The notes beneath the pieces are model-generated. The model had not been told where the DNA came from, searched no databases, and saw nothing but the letters and a program-made list of their open reading frames with translations. This document shows, piece after piece, positions 25,291 to 34,347 of a stretch of DNA of 36,273 nucleotides; positions within the stretch are counted from its first letter, which is position 1, and every line of letters begins with the position of its first letter. This DNA comes from an uncultured Acetatifactor sp. (GTDB lineage: Bacteria; Bacillota; Clostridia; Lachnospirales; Lachnospiraceae), in the NCBI GenBank assembly GCA_947625475.1, contig CANQOL010000033.1, positions 1 to 36,273 of the forward strand, given 5' to 3'. Position numbers and translations under genes: made by a program.

Positions 25291-26433
25291 TTATTCTCCA
25301 TTCCGATTTTGCCGGGCCTCATTTTCCGGGCCGGATGTTCCGTCTGGCTCCTGCGCCGGACAAACCTCCCCGCCGGCAACCTTAAATACCCTGTTTATCT
25401 TGAGCCTGCTGCCCACAAAATCCTCCAGCCCGGTGCAGGTGATGATAGTCTGTATATCGCCGATGCTTCCCAGCAGGTAATTCTGCCGGCTGCTGTCAAG
25501 CTCCGACAAAACATCATCCAAGAGAAGCACGGGATTATCCTTCGCAATCCGCTTTACAAGCTCGATTTCCGAGAGCTTCAAGGAGAGGGCCGCCGTCCTC
25601 TGCTGGCCCTGGGAACCGTATCTGCGCAGATCCATATTTTCCACAAAAAAAGAAAAATCATCTCTGTGAGGGCCCACAGTCGTCTGCTTCAGCTTTATGT
25701 CTCTGTCCTGACTTAGAAACAATGTCTTCTCAAAACCCTCTATGGAGACGTCCGGTTCATATACCATGCGGAGCTTTTCCTTTCCTCCGGACAGTCTTCC
25801 GTGAATTTCAAAGATGATTTCACTCAGCTGTTTCTCGAATAATTTTCTTCTCTCGATGATTTTGCTTCCGAAGGATACCAGCTGAGAATCCCATATGTTG
25901 AGGGTATCCTTCAGATCCGGATTCATATACATATCCTTCAGCAGCTTGTTTCTCTGATTGACGATCCTGTTGTAATGATTTAAATTGTACAGATAAAAGC
26001 TGTCAAGCTGACAGAGCTCCATATCCACAAATCTTCTTCTCTCCGCGGGACCGTTTTTGATGATGCCAAGATCCTCGGGAGAGAAAAACACCACATTTAG
26101 GAGGCCCAGAAGGTCCCCCGCTTTTTTGATTTTTTGGCCGTCTATGGCAATCCCCTTGGATTTGCTGCCGCGAAGATGCATATCCACACGGGTCTCGGCC
26201 CCATCCCTTTCCAGGTAAGTCCTGATATGGGCCTCCTCCCTGCCAAATCTTATGATCTCCCTGTCCTTGCTCCCCCTGTGGGATTTGGTGGTGGCAGACA
26301 CATAGATGGCCTCCAGAATATTGGTTTTGCCCTGGGCGTTGTCGCCATAGAGAATATTAGTGCCCTGATCAAACTTGATACTGAGGGAAGGATAATTCCG
26401 ATAATCCATTAGCTCAAGCGATTTGATGATCAT
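25291..26433 (-). CDS. recF: RecF, DNA gap-repair ATPase
   Basis: A 380-residue SMC-like ATPase that helps load RecA at single-strand gaps. It has Walker A GDNAQGKT (30-37), the ABC signature region YGSQGQQRTAALSLKL and Walker B LLLDDVLSELD. The C-terminal ~20 residues after FKVAGGEV are Pro/Glu/Gly-rich and probably disordered. It lies 3 bases after the S4-domain gene and is followed closely by gyrB. Confidence 0.96.
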   Translation of the reverse strand: MIIKSLELMDYRNYPSLSIKFDQGTNILYGDNAQGKTNILEAIYVSATTKSHRGSKDREIIRFGREEAHIRTYLERDGAETRVDMHLRGSKSKGIAIDGQKIKKAGDLLGLLNVVFFSPEDLGIIKNGPAERRRFVDMELCQLDSFYLYNLNHYNRIVNQRNKLLKDMYMNPDLKDTLNIWDSQLVSFGSKIIERRKLFEKQLSEIIFEIHGRLSGGKEKLRMVYEPDVSIEGFEKTLFLSQDRDIKLKQTTVGPHRDDFSFFVENMDLRRYGSQGQQRTAALSLKLSEIELVKRIAKDNPVLLLDDVLSELDSSRQNYLLGSIGDIQTIITCTGLEDFVGSRLKINRVFKVAGGEVCPAQEPDGTSGPENEARQNRNGE

Positions 26434-26436
26434 ATC

Positions 26437-26646
26437 CTAACCCTCTATTTTGATCTGCTCCCCTTTAAATTCGATCAGATCCCCGGCTACCAGCTTTCTT
26501 CCCCGGCGAGTCTCCACCTCGCCGTTTACCTTCACCTGATAGTCCAGGATAGCAAGCTTGGCCTCTATGCCGGTGCTTGCCATTCCGGCCGACTTCAGAG
26601 CCTGGCCCAACTTGATAAATTCATCCTTCAAAACAATCGTATGCAT
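26437..26646 (-). CDS. yaaA: S4-domain RNA-binding protein (YaaA/RlbA type)
   Basis: A 69-residue protein that is almost entirely one S4 RNA-binding fold (EFIKLGQALKSAGMASTG, KVNGEVETRRGRKL, GDLIEFKGEQIKI). Members of this size between dnaN and recF are usual in Firmicutes and bind RNA or ribosomal components. The start at 26646 is preferred because AAAGGAAATAAAAAT precedes it; the ATG at 26664 would place its own start inside that ribosome binding site. Confidence 0.9.
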   Translation of the reverse strand: MHTIVLKDEFIKLGQALKSAGMASTGIEAKLAILDYQVKVNGEVETRRGRKLVAGDLIEFKGEQIKIEG

Positions 26647-26669
26647 ATTTTTATTTCCTTTCATAAAAA

Positions 26670-27779
26670 TCAGTTTACTGTGGTAAAGTTCACCGGAAGG
26701 ATCAGATAAATATAGCTTTCCTCCCCGTCCTTGATAAAGCAGGGCGCCTTGGGGTTCACCATGTAGAGATCCACCTTTTCATCGTCGATCACCCGCAGGG
26801 CGTCTATCAGAAACTTAGGATTGAACCCGATCAAAATATCCTTTCCCTGTTTATCAATGTCAATATCCTCGTTCATACTTCCCATCACGGAATTGATCTT
26901 AAGCTCCATGGACGTGTCCGTGATATGTATGATGACAGGCTTTTTGTCGCCCTCCCTCACCAGCAAAGTCGCCCTGTCGATACAGTTGAGCAGCTCTCTC
27001 TTGTTCACTCTCACCTTCGTCTCATAGTCGCTGGAAAGCATCTGCTCGATCCTGAAATATTCTCCCTCGATCAGGCGGGACACCACCGTGGTGTTGTCAA
27101 ATTCAAACACGATATGGTTGGCCGTGAAGAAAATGGTGACATACTTGTCCGTGTCGCCGGAAAGGATCTTGCTGATCTCGTTTAAGGTCTTGCCGGGTAC
27201 AATCACCTTCTTCGGCTTGTAGCTGTCCCTCAGCTCGATCTTTCGGATCGCAATCCGATGTCCGTCCAGGGAAACCACCTTCATCTCGTAACCGTTGATG
27301 TCAAAGAGCTCTCCCGTCATCAGACGATTGCTGTCGTTGTCCGAAATGCAGAAGATTGTTTGGCGGATGACCTCCTTTAAGGTAAACTGGGAAATCGTGA
27401 TGCTGTCATCCTTCTCCACAGCGGGAAGATAGGAAAAATCTTCCCCCGACTTTCCGATGATGTTAAACTGGGATTTCTCGCAGGTGATCACAGTCTTATA
27501 GGAGGAGTCTGTCTGAATGGTGATATCGCTGTCGGGGAGCTTTCTGACGATCTCCAGGAAGATTTTTGCATCCAGGGCTACAATCCCCTTCTCCAGAATA
27601 TCTCCCTTTATCACCGTCTCCATACCAAGCTCCATATCGTTGGCCGTCAGGGTGATGCTTCCCTTTGTGGCATCGATCAGGATACATTCCAGGATAGACA
27701 TGGTAGTCTTGTTGGGAACGGCCTTGGATACAATCTGAACTCCGTTCAACAGATTTGACTTAGAACATACTAGCTTCAT
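26670..27779 (-). CDS. dnaN: DNA polymerase III beta subunit (sliding clamp)
   Basis: A 369-residue clamp, the normal length, with three topologically similar domains and the family C-terminal pattern SYIYLILPV. It forms the ring that tethers DNA polymerase III. The start at 27779 (MKLVCSK) matches the family N-terminus, with AAGGAGT upstream, though the spacing (about 12) is long. An ATG at 27803 overlaps this site. It is the second gene of the origin operon. Confidence 0.96.
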   Translation of the reverse strand: MKLVCSKSNLLNGVQIVSKAVPNKTTMSILECILIDATKGSITLTANDMELGMETVIKGDILEKGIVALDAKIFLEIVRKLPDSDITIQTDSSYKTVITCEKSQFNIIGKSGEDFSYLPAVEKDDSITISQFTLKEVIRQTIFCISDNDSNRLMTGELFDINGYEMKVVSLDGHRIAIRKIELRDSYKPKKVIVPGKTLNEISKILSGDTDKYVTIFFTANHIVFEFDNTTVVSRLIEGEYFRIEQMLSSDYETKVRVNKRELLNCIDRATLLVREGDKKPVIIHITDTSMELKINSVMGSMNEDIDIDKQGKDILIGFNPKFLIDALRVIDDEKVDLYMVNPKAPCFIKDGEESYIYLILPVNFTTVN

Positions 27780-27803
27780 GGGTGCAAATGACTCCTTCCT
27801 CAT

Positions 27804-28018
27804 ATCTGTAAATATAATATGATTTTCTTAATATCCTTCTTAGAGGATGTTGATATGTGCATAACTATATCTATTATACTATTTTTCTGGAAAAAAGGAA
27901 ATGGAAAACATGTGAATTCTCATAGAAAAACTTAAGAATAATTGTATTTTTTCCACATACCTGTTTTTTTCCCTGTTTTCTTTCCTCCATTTACCCACCT
28001 GTGGGATGTGGATAAGGG
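27804..28018. promoter_or_regulatory. dnaA-dnaN gap with DnaA boxes
   Basis: AT-rich intergenic DNA with a perfect DnaA box TGTGGATAA at 28007-28015 (minus-strand TTATCCACA), and one-mismatch boxes at 27949-27957 (TTTTCCACA) and 27856-27864 (TGTGCATAA). In B. subtilis the second half of a bipartite origin lies between dnaA and dnaN. Confidence 0.7.
27873..27901 (-). promoter_or_regulatory. Candidate dnaN promoter
   Basis: Minus-strand TATAAT (27878-27873) is a consensus -10. The -35 (TTTCCT, 27901-27896, spacing 17) is poor, so the site rests on the -10 alone. Confidence 0.45.
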
Positions 28019-29383
28019 TTAGGAGGGATTGATTTTTTTCTTAATGATCTCTATCTTTGAGCGGAGTTCCTCGTTGGTGAGGATATCTTCCTCTATCTTG
28101 TTGACTCCGTGGATAATGGTGGTGTGGTCCTTTTTGCCAAGGAGCTTTGCAATGCCGGTGAAGGAGGTATCCGTCAGATCCCGGCACAGATACATTACGA
28201 CCTGCCTGGGAACCACAAACTCAGAGTTTCTTCTCTGTGAGGTGATATCCTCCGGTTTTACCCCAAAGTGCTCCGCCACCACCTGAATGATTAGGGAGGG
28301 AGTGATTTCTCTGGCCTTGTTCGGATAGATCACATCCTTCAAGGCTTCCTCCGCCAGGGGAAGGGTGAGCTCCACATTGTTTAACTTGGCGAAGGCAAGG
28401 ATTTTGTTGAAGGCTCCCTCCAGCTCCCGGATGTTGGACTTGATGTTGGTGGCGATATAGACGATAATGTCATCGTCAATCCTGTGGGAGAAGTTTTCCG
28501 CGTTCTTTTTCAGGATCGCCATCCGGGTCTCGTAGTCGGGGGGCTGGATGTCGGCGATCAGTCCCCACTCAAACCGGGAACGGAATCTCTCGTCCAGTGT
28601 CTCCATCTCCTTGGGAGGCTTGTCCGAGGATAAGATGATCTGTTTTCTGGCGGAGTGAAGCACGTTGAAGGTGTGAAAAAATTCCTCCTGTGTGCTTTCC
28701 TTTCCTATTATAAACTGCACGTCGTCTACCATGAGGACATCCACGGTACGATACTTTTCCCGCAGCTTGGTCATGGCGGCAGCGTTTCCGCTTCGGATGG
28801 ATTCAATCACCTCGTTGGTGAATTCCTCACTGGTCACATAGAGAACCTTGGTACAGGGGCTGTGCTCCAGAATGAAATGTCCGATGGAGTGCATCAGATG
28901 GGTCTTCCCAAGCCCCGGCCCTCCGTATAGATAGAGGGGATTGTAGGCTTTCCCGGGGGATTCCGCCACGGCCAGGGAGGCGGAATGGGCAAACTTATTG
29001 TTGCTGCCCACCACAAAGGTATCAAATTTATACTTCGGGTTTAAACCGGCGTCCTCCTGGAGCACATGGGAGACGGGGGAGCAGGAAGCATCCCGCTCCT
29101 TCGCCGTGCCTAGGCTGATATCTGATTCCAGCACAAACACCGCCTCATAGATATGGTCGAACATCTCTGAGATGGCAACCTGAAAAAAGCTCTTGTACTT
29201 GTTGGAAATATAGTTGAGAGCAGGGGCCAGGTCGGAAGGTATCATAATCTGTACTGTGTCTTCTTTTATATCGTAGATCTGAAGAGGCTCTATCCACGTC
29301 TTGTAGGAAATATCGGACATGCCGTATTCCCTTCTCACCGTCTCTTTGATCTCCAGCCAGTTTTCTCTGATATCCTGATCCAT
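28019..29383 (-). CDS. dnaA: Chromosomal replication initiator DnaA
   Basis: A 454-residue initiator. Domain I (about 1-85) is followed by a short linker, the AAA+ domain with Walker A GGPGLGKT (154-161) and Walker B VLMVDDVQF (216-224), and the C-terminal DNA-binding domain with the family signature KKDHTTIIHGVNKIEED. It opens oriC by binding the boxes found on both sides of this gene. The start MDQDIRENWLEIK fits the family. GGAAGG lies ~13 bases upstream, a loose ribosome binding site. Confidence 0.97.
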   Translation of the reverse strand: MDQDIRENWLEIKETVRREYGMSDISYKTWIEPLQIYDIKEDTVQIMIPSDLAPALNYISNKYKSFFQVAISEMFDHIYEAVFVLESDISLGTAKERDASCSPVSHVLQEDAGLNPKYKFDTFVVGSNNKFAHSASLAVAESPGKAYNPLYLYGGPGLGKTHLMHSIGHFILEHSPCTKVLYVTSEEFTNEVIESIRSGNAAAMTKLREKYRTVDVLMVDDVQFIIGKESTQEEFFHTFNVLHSARKQIILSSDKPPKEMETLDERFRSRFEWGLIADIQPPDYETRMAILKKNAENFSHRIDDDIIVYIATNIKSNIRELEGAFNKILAFAKLNNVELTLPLAEEALKDVIYPNKAREITPSLIIQVVAEHFGVKPEDITSQRRNSEFVVPRQVVMYLCRDLTDTSFTGIAKLLGKKDHTTIIHGVNKIEEDILTNEELRSKIEIIKKKINPS

Positions 29384-29809
29384 TTTACTACCACTGCCTT
29401 CCGTTTTGGAATATATACACTTATCTTAATATAAAAGAGTAAATATTTCAAATATTAGTTTTAACCTGGTTTTAGAATAAAGTTATCCACAGGTTGTGTA
29501 TAAATTAGGTTATAAATAAAAAATTCACAGGAAATGTGGGGAAGTATGTGAATAACTTTTTTGAACTGTGGATACAAAAATAAATCGGCTTTACATGATT
29601 TAGAAGATATTTGCGCAGGTTATATACAAGATATTGTGTTGGGGGAGATAAGTTATCCACCTCTTATGAACATTCAGTGGATAACTTATGCTCATAGAAA
29701 AATCGTGCATAGAACTGTGGATAAGTAAAAATAAATATTTTTCATGAAAAAAAATTTTTTTTCATTTTAAAAAATCCGCGGAAAGAGGAAAGTTTTAAAG
29801 GATTTTTAC
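29384..29809. other. Replication origin oriC
   Basis: Noncoding, AT-rich DNA between dnaA and rpmH. Perfect DnaA boxes: 29483-29491 (TTATCCACA, plus) and 29716-29724 (minus). One-mismatch boxes: 29495-29503, 29547-29555, 29567-29575, 29620-29628, 29653-29661 and 29676-29684. The stretch 29725-29775 is nearly all A and T and directly follows a perfect box, so it is a candidate unwinding element. Box presence is read directly; the exact melting site is inference. Confidence 0.92.
29423..29451 (-). promoter_or_regulatory. Candidate dnaA promoter
   Basis: Minus-strand TTGAAA (29451-29446) and TAAGAT (29428-29423) are spaced by 17 bases, 40 bases before the dnaA ATG. DnaA boxes begin about 30 bases upstream, consistent with autoregulation. 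Confidence 0.6.
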
Positions 29810-29838
29810 TTGACAATACGGCGCTTTTCCTTTAAAAT
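29810..29838 (+). promoter_or_regulatory. rpmH operon promoter
   Basis: Consensus TTGACA (29810-29815) and TAAAAT (29833-29838) with 17-base spacing. The leader of ~105 bases ends in a strong AAGGAGGTG ribosome binding site. Confidence 0.85.
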
Positions 29839-29949
29839 CAAACTGCTGTCCTTCCTGTTTTCAGATGGGAGGGAGAAGGGTTTGCCGCGGTTTACTGTAA
29901 TATCTAATCTATCCATAGATTAAGACCGTAAGAAGGAGGTGCATTTGTT

Positions 29950-30084
29950 ATGAAGATGACTTTTCAGCCCAAAAAGAGATCCAGATCCAAGGTTCACGGC
30001 TTCAGGGCCAGAATGAGTACGCCTGGCGGAAGGAAGGTTCTGGCGGCGAGACGCGCAAAGGGAAGAAAGATATTATCCGCATAG
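29950..30084 (+). CDS. rpmH: 50S ribosomal protein L34
   Basis: The 44-residue protein [12 protein letters not shown]... is basic and full length, with the family pattern [20 protein letters not shown] ending in KGRKILSA. It is a structural protein of the large ribosomal subunit. AAGGAGGTG precedes the ATG. The stop codon overlaps the first stem of a terminator hairpin. Confidence 0.97.
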   Translation: MKMTFQPKKRSRSKVHGFRARMSTPGGRKVLAARRAKGRKILSA

Positions 30085-30108
30085 GTCACAGAAATGTGAC
30101 CTTTTTTT
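30083..30108 (+). terminator. Hairpin with T-run between rpmH and rnpA
   Basis: AGGTCACA (30083-30090), a GAAA tetraloop and TGTGACCT (30095-30102) are followed by seven T. The stem includes the last bases of the rpmH stop codon. Partial termination here would set L34 output above that of rnpA. Confidence 0.85.
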
Positions 30109-30135
30109 CTCTGAGTAAAAGGGAAAGGATAAGGG

Positions 30136-30492
30136 ATGCGTTTTTCGGAATCTTTGAAAAAGACTCATCAGTTCCAGTCCGTCTATCAGGGCGGCAGATC
30201 CTATGCGGACAGGTATTTGGTTATGTATGTGAAGCCAAACGGCCTGGAAATCAACCGGATTGGAATCAGTGTGAGCAAAAAAGTGGGAAACAGTGTTGTA
30301 AGACATCGCGTTGCAAGACTGGTGAGAGAAAGTTACCGATTACATGAAAGCATATTCAATAGTGGTTTGGATATGGTAATCGTCGCGAGACCGAGTGCGG
30401 CTGCCGTAGGTTATAAAGAGGTAGAGGGAGCACTGTTACATCTGGCCAAGTTACATCAGGTCATTCGGATTTTTTTGTATATGGATCATTAA
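30136..30492 (+). CDS. rnpA: Ribonuclease P protein component
   Basis: A 118-residue basic protein that helps the RNase P RNA cleave tRNA 5' leaders. It carries the family core [26 protein letters not shown] (here in two parts) and VIVARPSAA. The RNA partner is not encoded in this window. It sits 27 bases past the rpmH terminator, so it depends on readthrough or on an unseen promoter. Confidence 0.95.
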   Translation: MRFSESLKKTHQFQSVYQGGRSYADRYLVMYVKPNGLEINRIGISVSKKVGNSVVRHRVARLVRESYRLHESIFNSGLDMVIVARPSAAAVGYKEVEGALLHLAKLHQVIRIFLYMDH

Positions 30493-30493
30493 A

Positions 30494-30700
30494 ATGAAGA
30501 GATGGGCGATTGCTCTGATTCGGCTTTACCAAAAATATATATCTCCTCTTAAGAGAACCAAATGCCCCTATATTCCCAGCTGTTCCCAATACGGGATAGA
30601 GGCCATCGAAAAGTACGGCCTGATCAAGGGAGGGCTTATGGCCGTCTGGAGGATCTTAAGGTGCAACCCCTTTTCAAAGGGCGGCTTTGATCCCCCGTAG
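30494..30700 (+). CDS. yidD: Membrane protein insertion efficiency factor YidD
   Basis: A 68-residue protein with the family pattern [11 protein letters not shown], three Cys motif [15 protein letters not shown] and [14 protein letters not shown]. It assists YidC in placing membrane proteins. One base separates it from rnpA, so translation is probably coupled; its own ribosome binding site is weak. Confidence 0.95.
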   Translation: MKRWAIALIRLYQKYISPLKRTKCPYIPSCSQYGIEAIEKYGLIKGGLMAVWRILRCNPFSKGGFDPP

Positions 30701-30757
30701 GATGTTTTTGGAAAATAGAATGAGAGTAAAATGATTTAAAATGAGCAAGGAGGATCA

Positions 30758-32116
30758 ATGACAGGTATTGTGTTGACTCAGCATTCAGGCATCTTGAAGC
30801 CGATCGCGTGGGTGCTGGGAAAAATCATGGAGGGGATCTTTTCGGTTCTGGATTTGATCGGAATCCCCAACATAGGTCTGGCTATCATCTTATTTACCAT
30901 TGTAGTATATCTTCTGATGATGCCTCTGACCATCAAGCAGCAGAAATTTTCAAAGCTGTCCGCCAGAATGAATCCTGAGCTGCAGGCCATCAATGAAAAG
31001 TATAAAAATAAGACGGATAATGCTTCCATGATGGCTAAGAACGAGGAAATCCAGGCGGTCTACGGAAAATACGGGGTGTCCCCCACGGGAAGCTGTCTGC
31101 AGCTTTTGATACAGATGCCTATTTTGTTTGCCTTATACAGGGTGATCAACGCCATTCCCGCCTACGTGGGGAAGGTGAAGGAGGCATTCTTCCCCTTGGT
31201 GGACAATGTGATCGACACCCAGGGAGCCGTTGAGTTCATCCGGGACAATATGGTAAACTCCGGCATGTATAACAAGCAGTTCGGGAACGCTGCCTTTGAG
31301 ATGGGGGCTCACACGGACTATGTGAGAAATACGATCATAGACTGTCTCAACAGGGCTTCCACCGCGGATTTTGAAAATCTGGCGGGTCAGTTTACTGTCC
31401 TGGCGGACAATGTGAAGTCCACTATGAGCCGGCTGGCGGAGTACAACAATTTTCTGGGGCTGAATATAGGAAACTCTCCCCAGTATATTATCTCCCAGGC
31501 ATACGGGGAGAAGGCATGGGCTCTGGTGATCGGAGCCGTCATGGTGCCTGTGCTGGCGGCCCTGACCCAGTGGATCAATGTGAAGCTGATTCCGAAGCAG
31601 AACAACGGGAATGCGGACGACACGATGGCTGCCACTATGAACGGTATGAATATGGTGATGCCCATCATGTCCGCGTTCTTCTGCTTCTCCCTCCCCTCCG
31701 GTATGGGACTTTACTGGATCGCGGGTTCCGTGGTGAGAAGTATTCAGCAGGTGCTGATCAACAAGCACATTGACAAGATGGATTTTGAAAAGATCATTGA
31801 GGACAATTCCGCCAAGAATGCCAAAAAGATCGAAAAGAGAAAGCAGCAGCAGGAAAAGATCAACGCCTATGCCAACATGAATACCCGGAACATTCAGTCC
31901 CGGGCCAATATGAACGCCCAGGGGAGTTCCAAAGGGAGCGCGGTTTCAGGAAACGCAGTTTCCAAGGGTGCTTCAGGCAGCGGAGGTTCTCAGAGCGGCA
32001 AAAAGCCTCAGACGGAAGGAAGAAAGACCGATTCCGTTTCTGCGGATTCTTCCAGCATCCGTTCCAAGGTAAATATGGTGAAACAGTTTAACGAGAGAAA
32101 CAATAAGGAAAATTGA
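30758..32116 (+). CDS. yidC: YidC/Oxa1 membrane protein insertase
   Basis: A 452-residue insertase with about five membrane segments: starting near residue 10 (ILKPIAWVLGKIMEGIF), 28-55, 115-135 (LQLLIQMPILFALYRVI), 240-260 and 300-330 (MPIMSAFFCFSLPSGMGLY). The loop between the second conserved pair is long (about 140-240). The C-terminal ~110 residues are a basic and Ser/Gly-rich tail that could contact ribosomes. No lipobox is seen at the N-terminus, unlike SpoIIIJ of Bacillus. AAGGAGGATCA is the ribosome binding site. Confidence 0.93.
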   Translation: MTGIVLTQHSGILKPIAWVLGKIMEGIFSVLDLIGIPNIGLAIILFTIVVYLLMMPLTIKQQKFSKLSARMNPELQAINEKYKNKTDNASMMAKNEEIQAVYGKYGVSPTGSCLQLLIQMPILFALYRVINAIPAYVGKVKEAFFPLVDNVIDTQGAVEFIRDNMVNSGMYNKQFGNAAFEMGAHTDYVRNTIIDCLNRASTADFENLAGQFTVLADNVKSTMSRLAEYNNFLGLNIGNSPQYIISQAYGEKAWALVIGAVMVPVLAALTQWINVKLIPKQNNGNADDTMAATMNGMNMVMPIMSAFFCFSLPSGMGLYWIAGSVVRSIQQVLINKHIDKMDFEKIIEDNSAKNAKKIEKRKQQQEKINAYANMNTRNIQSRANMNAQGSSKGSAVSGNAVSKGASGSGGSQSGKKPQTEGRKTDSVSADSSSIRSKVNMVKQFNERNNKEN

Positions 32117-32151
32117 TTCAGAGCCGGGAATTGCCCGGGGGAGGAAAGACT

Positions 32152-32805
32152 ATGGAATATATTGAAGTATCCGCCAAGACAGTCAGCGACGCTGTGACGG
32201 AGGCATGCCAGAGGCTGGGAGTTGCGAGCGACAGGTTAGAGTACGAGGTGGTGGAGGAAGGATCCGCCGGATTCTTAGGGATCGGCGCAAAACCCGCTGT
32301 CATCAAGGCGGCGGTGAAATGTTCTCTGGAGGACAACGCCAGGATTTTCCTTCAGGATGTGTTTGCGGCTATGAATATGGAGGTTGTGGTGAATGTGGTC
32401 TACCATGAGGAAGAAAAGACCATGGACATCGACTTGAGCGGGGATGAGATGGGAGTCCTCATCGGCAAGAGAGGACAGACGCTGGATTCCCTTCAGTATC
32501 TGGTGTCCCTTGTGGTGAACAAGGAGACTCAGGAATATATCCGGGTCAAGGTGGACACGGAAAATTACAGAGAGAGAAGAAAGGAAACTCTGGAAAACCT
32601 GGCCAAAAATATTGCCTACAAGGTGAAGAGAACCAGGAGATCCGTCTCTCTTGAGCCCATGAACCCTTACGAGAGAAGGATTATTCATTCCGCCCTTCAG
32701 AATGACAAGTATGTGACCACCCACAGCGAGGGGGACGAGCCCTTCAGAAGAGTGGTCGTCACCCTGAAAAAGGATGTGAAGGAGTACAAGGGTTACGGCA
32801 GGTAG
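32152..32805 (+). CDS. jag: Jag/KhpB RNA-binding protein
   Basis: A 217-residue protein with Jag-N (1-50, SAKTVSDAVTEAC and GSAGFLGIGAKPA), a KH domain with IGKRGQTLDSLQYL (104-117), and an R3H domain (PYERRIIHSAL, 172-182). With KhpA the family binds RNA and influences cell-wall and division genes. Start 32152 is chosen for GGGGAGGAAAGACT before it; initiation codons nearer the yidC end lack a site. A strong terminator follows. Confidence 0.94.
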   Translation: MEYIEVSAKTVSDAVTEACQRLGVASDRLEYEVVEEGSAGFLGIGAKPAVIKAAVKCSLEDNARIFLQDVFAAMNMEVVVNVVYHEEEKTMDIDLSGDEMGVLIGKRGQTLDSLQYLVSLVVNKETQEYIRVKVDTENYRERRKETLENLAKNIAYKVKRTRRSVSLEPMNPYERRIIHSALQNDKYVTTHSEGDEPFRRVVVTLKKDVKEYKGYGR

Positions 32806-32827
32806 ATCCGCGGCGTAACGAAAATCC

Positions 32828-32861
32828 GGCCCGGGAAGGAGATTTTCCCGGGCCATTTTTT
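32828..32861 (+). terminator. Intrinsic terminator after jag
   Basis: GGCCCGGGAA (32828-32837) pairs exactly with 32845-32854 around a 7-base loop and is followed by six T. It separates the rpmH-jag unit from mnmE. Confidence 0.9.
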
Positions 32862-32865
32862 ACAG

Positions 32866-32892
32866 GAGAATTTGCGGCGCTCCGGAATGGGG
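32866..32892 (+). repeat. Shared start-site motif, copy upstream of mnmE
   Basis: GAGAATTTGCGGCGCTCCGG at 32866-32885 continues AATGGGG to 32892, which supplies the ribosome binding site. It starts right after the T-run of the jag terminator. Confidence 0.6.
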
Positions 32893-32898
32893 ATTAAA

Positions 32899-34299
32899 AT
32901 GGATCAGGATACCATTGCAGCAATCGGAACAGGGCTTTGTGAATCCGGAATCGGCATTGTGAGAGTCTCGGGCGGCGAGGCCGTGGAGATTGTGGACCGT
33001 ATTTTTTTTGATAAAAGGGGGAGATCCGTACTCTCCGGAAAACAGACCCACACAATCCACCACGGATGGATCAGGACCGGGGAGGGCGAGATCCTGGATG
33101 AGGTTTTGGTGATGCTCATGAGAGGTCCGCGCACCTTTACCGGGGAGGATACGGTGGAGATCAACTGTCACGGGGGCGTGCTGGTGCTCAAAAAGGTGCT
33201 GGAGAGAGTGCTTGAGGCCGGAGCCAGGCTGGCAGAGCCGGGGGAGTTTACCAAGAGGGCCTTTTTAAACGGCAAAATGGATTTGGCCCGGGCGGAGGCG
33301 GTGATGGATGTGATCGCCTCCGAGAGCGATTATGCCCTGCGTTCCTCCCTGGATCAGATGAACGGGTCTCTTTCCGGGAGGGTAAAAGAGATACGGGCGG
33401 ATATTCTGAGAGAGACAGCCAGGATCGAGGCGGCCCTGGATGACCCGGAGCACATGAGTCTGGACGGCTATGGGGATATTCTGCAGGGGAAGATAGAGGA
33501 TATTCTAAAGGATCTGAACGGGCTGATTGCCACGGCGGACGAGGGGAGGCTGATCCGGGAGGGGATCCTGACGGTGATTTTGGGAAGGCCGAACGCCGGA
33601 AAATCCTCTCTCATGAATCTTTTGGCGGGGCAGGAGAGAGCGATCGTCACGCAGGTGCCGGGAACCACCCGGGATGTGCTGGAAGAAAAAATACGGCTGA
33701 GAGATATCAGCCTGCGGGTGATGGATACGGCCGGAATCCGCACCGCCGGGGACGAGGTGGAGAAGATCGGCGTGGAGAAGGCCAAAAAATGCGCCTCCGA
33801 GGCGGATCTGATCCTGTATGTGGTGGACAGTTCTCTCCCTCTGGGGAAGGAGGATGAAGAGATATGGTCTCTGATCTCCGGAAAAAAGGGGATTATTCTC
33901 TTTAACAAGTCGGATCTGCCCCAGGCTCTGTCCCCCTGCGAGCTTTCCCGGAGGATGGAGAGCTTCTGCCCGGGGGAGCATTTTCCGCTGATCGTAACCT
34001 CCGCCAGAGAGAAAAAGGGTCTGGAAGAGCTGTCCGAGACCGTGGAAGCTATGTTTTTTTCCGGCGGGCTTTCCCGGGGAAGGGAGCCGGTCATCACCAA
34101 TCTGCGCCATAAGGAGGCCCTTTGCCAGGCCAGGGACAGTATGCTGCTGGTGAAGGAGAGCGTGGGCCGGAATATGCCGGAGGATTTCTATTCCATTGAC
34201 CTGATGGACGCCTGCGCCTGCCTGGGAAGGATCACAGGGGAAGAGGCGGGAGAGGATCTGATCCGGGAGATCTTTTCCCGGTTCTGCATGGGAAAGTGA
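32899..34299 (+). CDS. mnmE: tRNA modification GTPase MnmE
   Basis: A 466-residue GTPase that, with MnmG, modifies wobble uridine in tRNA. The N-terminal tetrahydrofolate-binding domain starts MDQDTIAAIGTG; the G domain has GRPNAGKSS, TTRD, DTAG and NKSD; the C-terminus is FCMGK, the family CxGK signature. The start at 32899 follows GGGGATTAAA and matches the family N-terminus; ATGs at 32872-32887 lie in the shared motif. In most Firmicutes mnmG follows directly; here two other genes intervene. Confidence 0.95.
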   Translation: MDQDTIAAIGTGLCESGIGIVRVSGGEAVEIVDRIFFDKRGRSVLSGKQTHTIHHGWIRTGEGEILDEVLVMLMRGPRTFTGEDTVEINCHGGVLVLKKVLERVLEAGARLAEPGEFTKRAFLNGKMDLARAEAVMDVIASESDYALRSSLDQMNGSLSGRVKEIRADILRETARIEAALDDPEHMSLDGYGDILQGKIEDILKDLNGLIATADEGRLIREGILTVILGRPNAGKSSLMNLLAGQERAIVTQVPGTTRDVLEEKIRLRDISLRVMDTAGIRTAGDEVEKIGVEKAKKCASEADLILYVVDSSLPLGKEDEEIWSLISGKKGIILFNKSDLPQALSPCELSRRMESFCPGEHFPLIVTSAREKKGLEELSETVEAMFFSGGLSRGREPVITNLRHKEALCQARDSMLLVKESVGRNMPEDFYSIDLMDACACLGRITGEEAGEDLIREIFSRFCMGK

Positions 34300-34347
34300 G
34301 AGACGTGAAAAGCCCGCCGGGCGGGATTCTGAAAAGAGGTAGGAAAT

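Noticed and set aside
29384..29949. A small protein gene in the dnaA-rpmH gap
   Set aside because: All frames are short and broken by stops; DnaA boxes, an A/T run and promoters explain the region.
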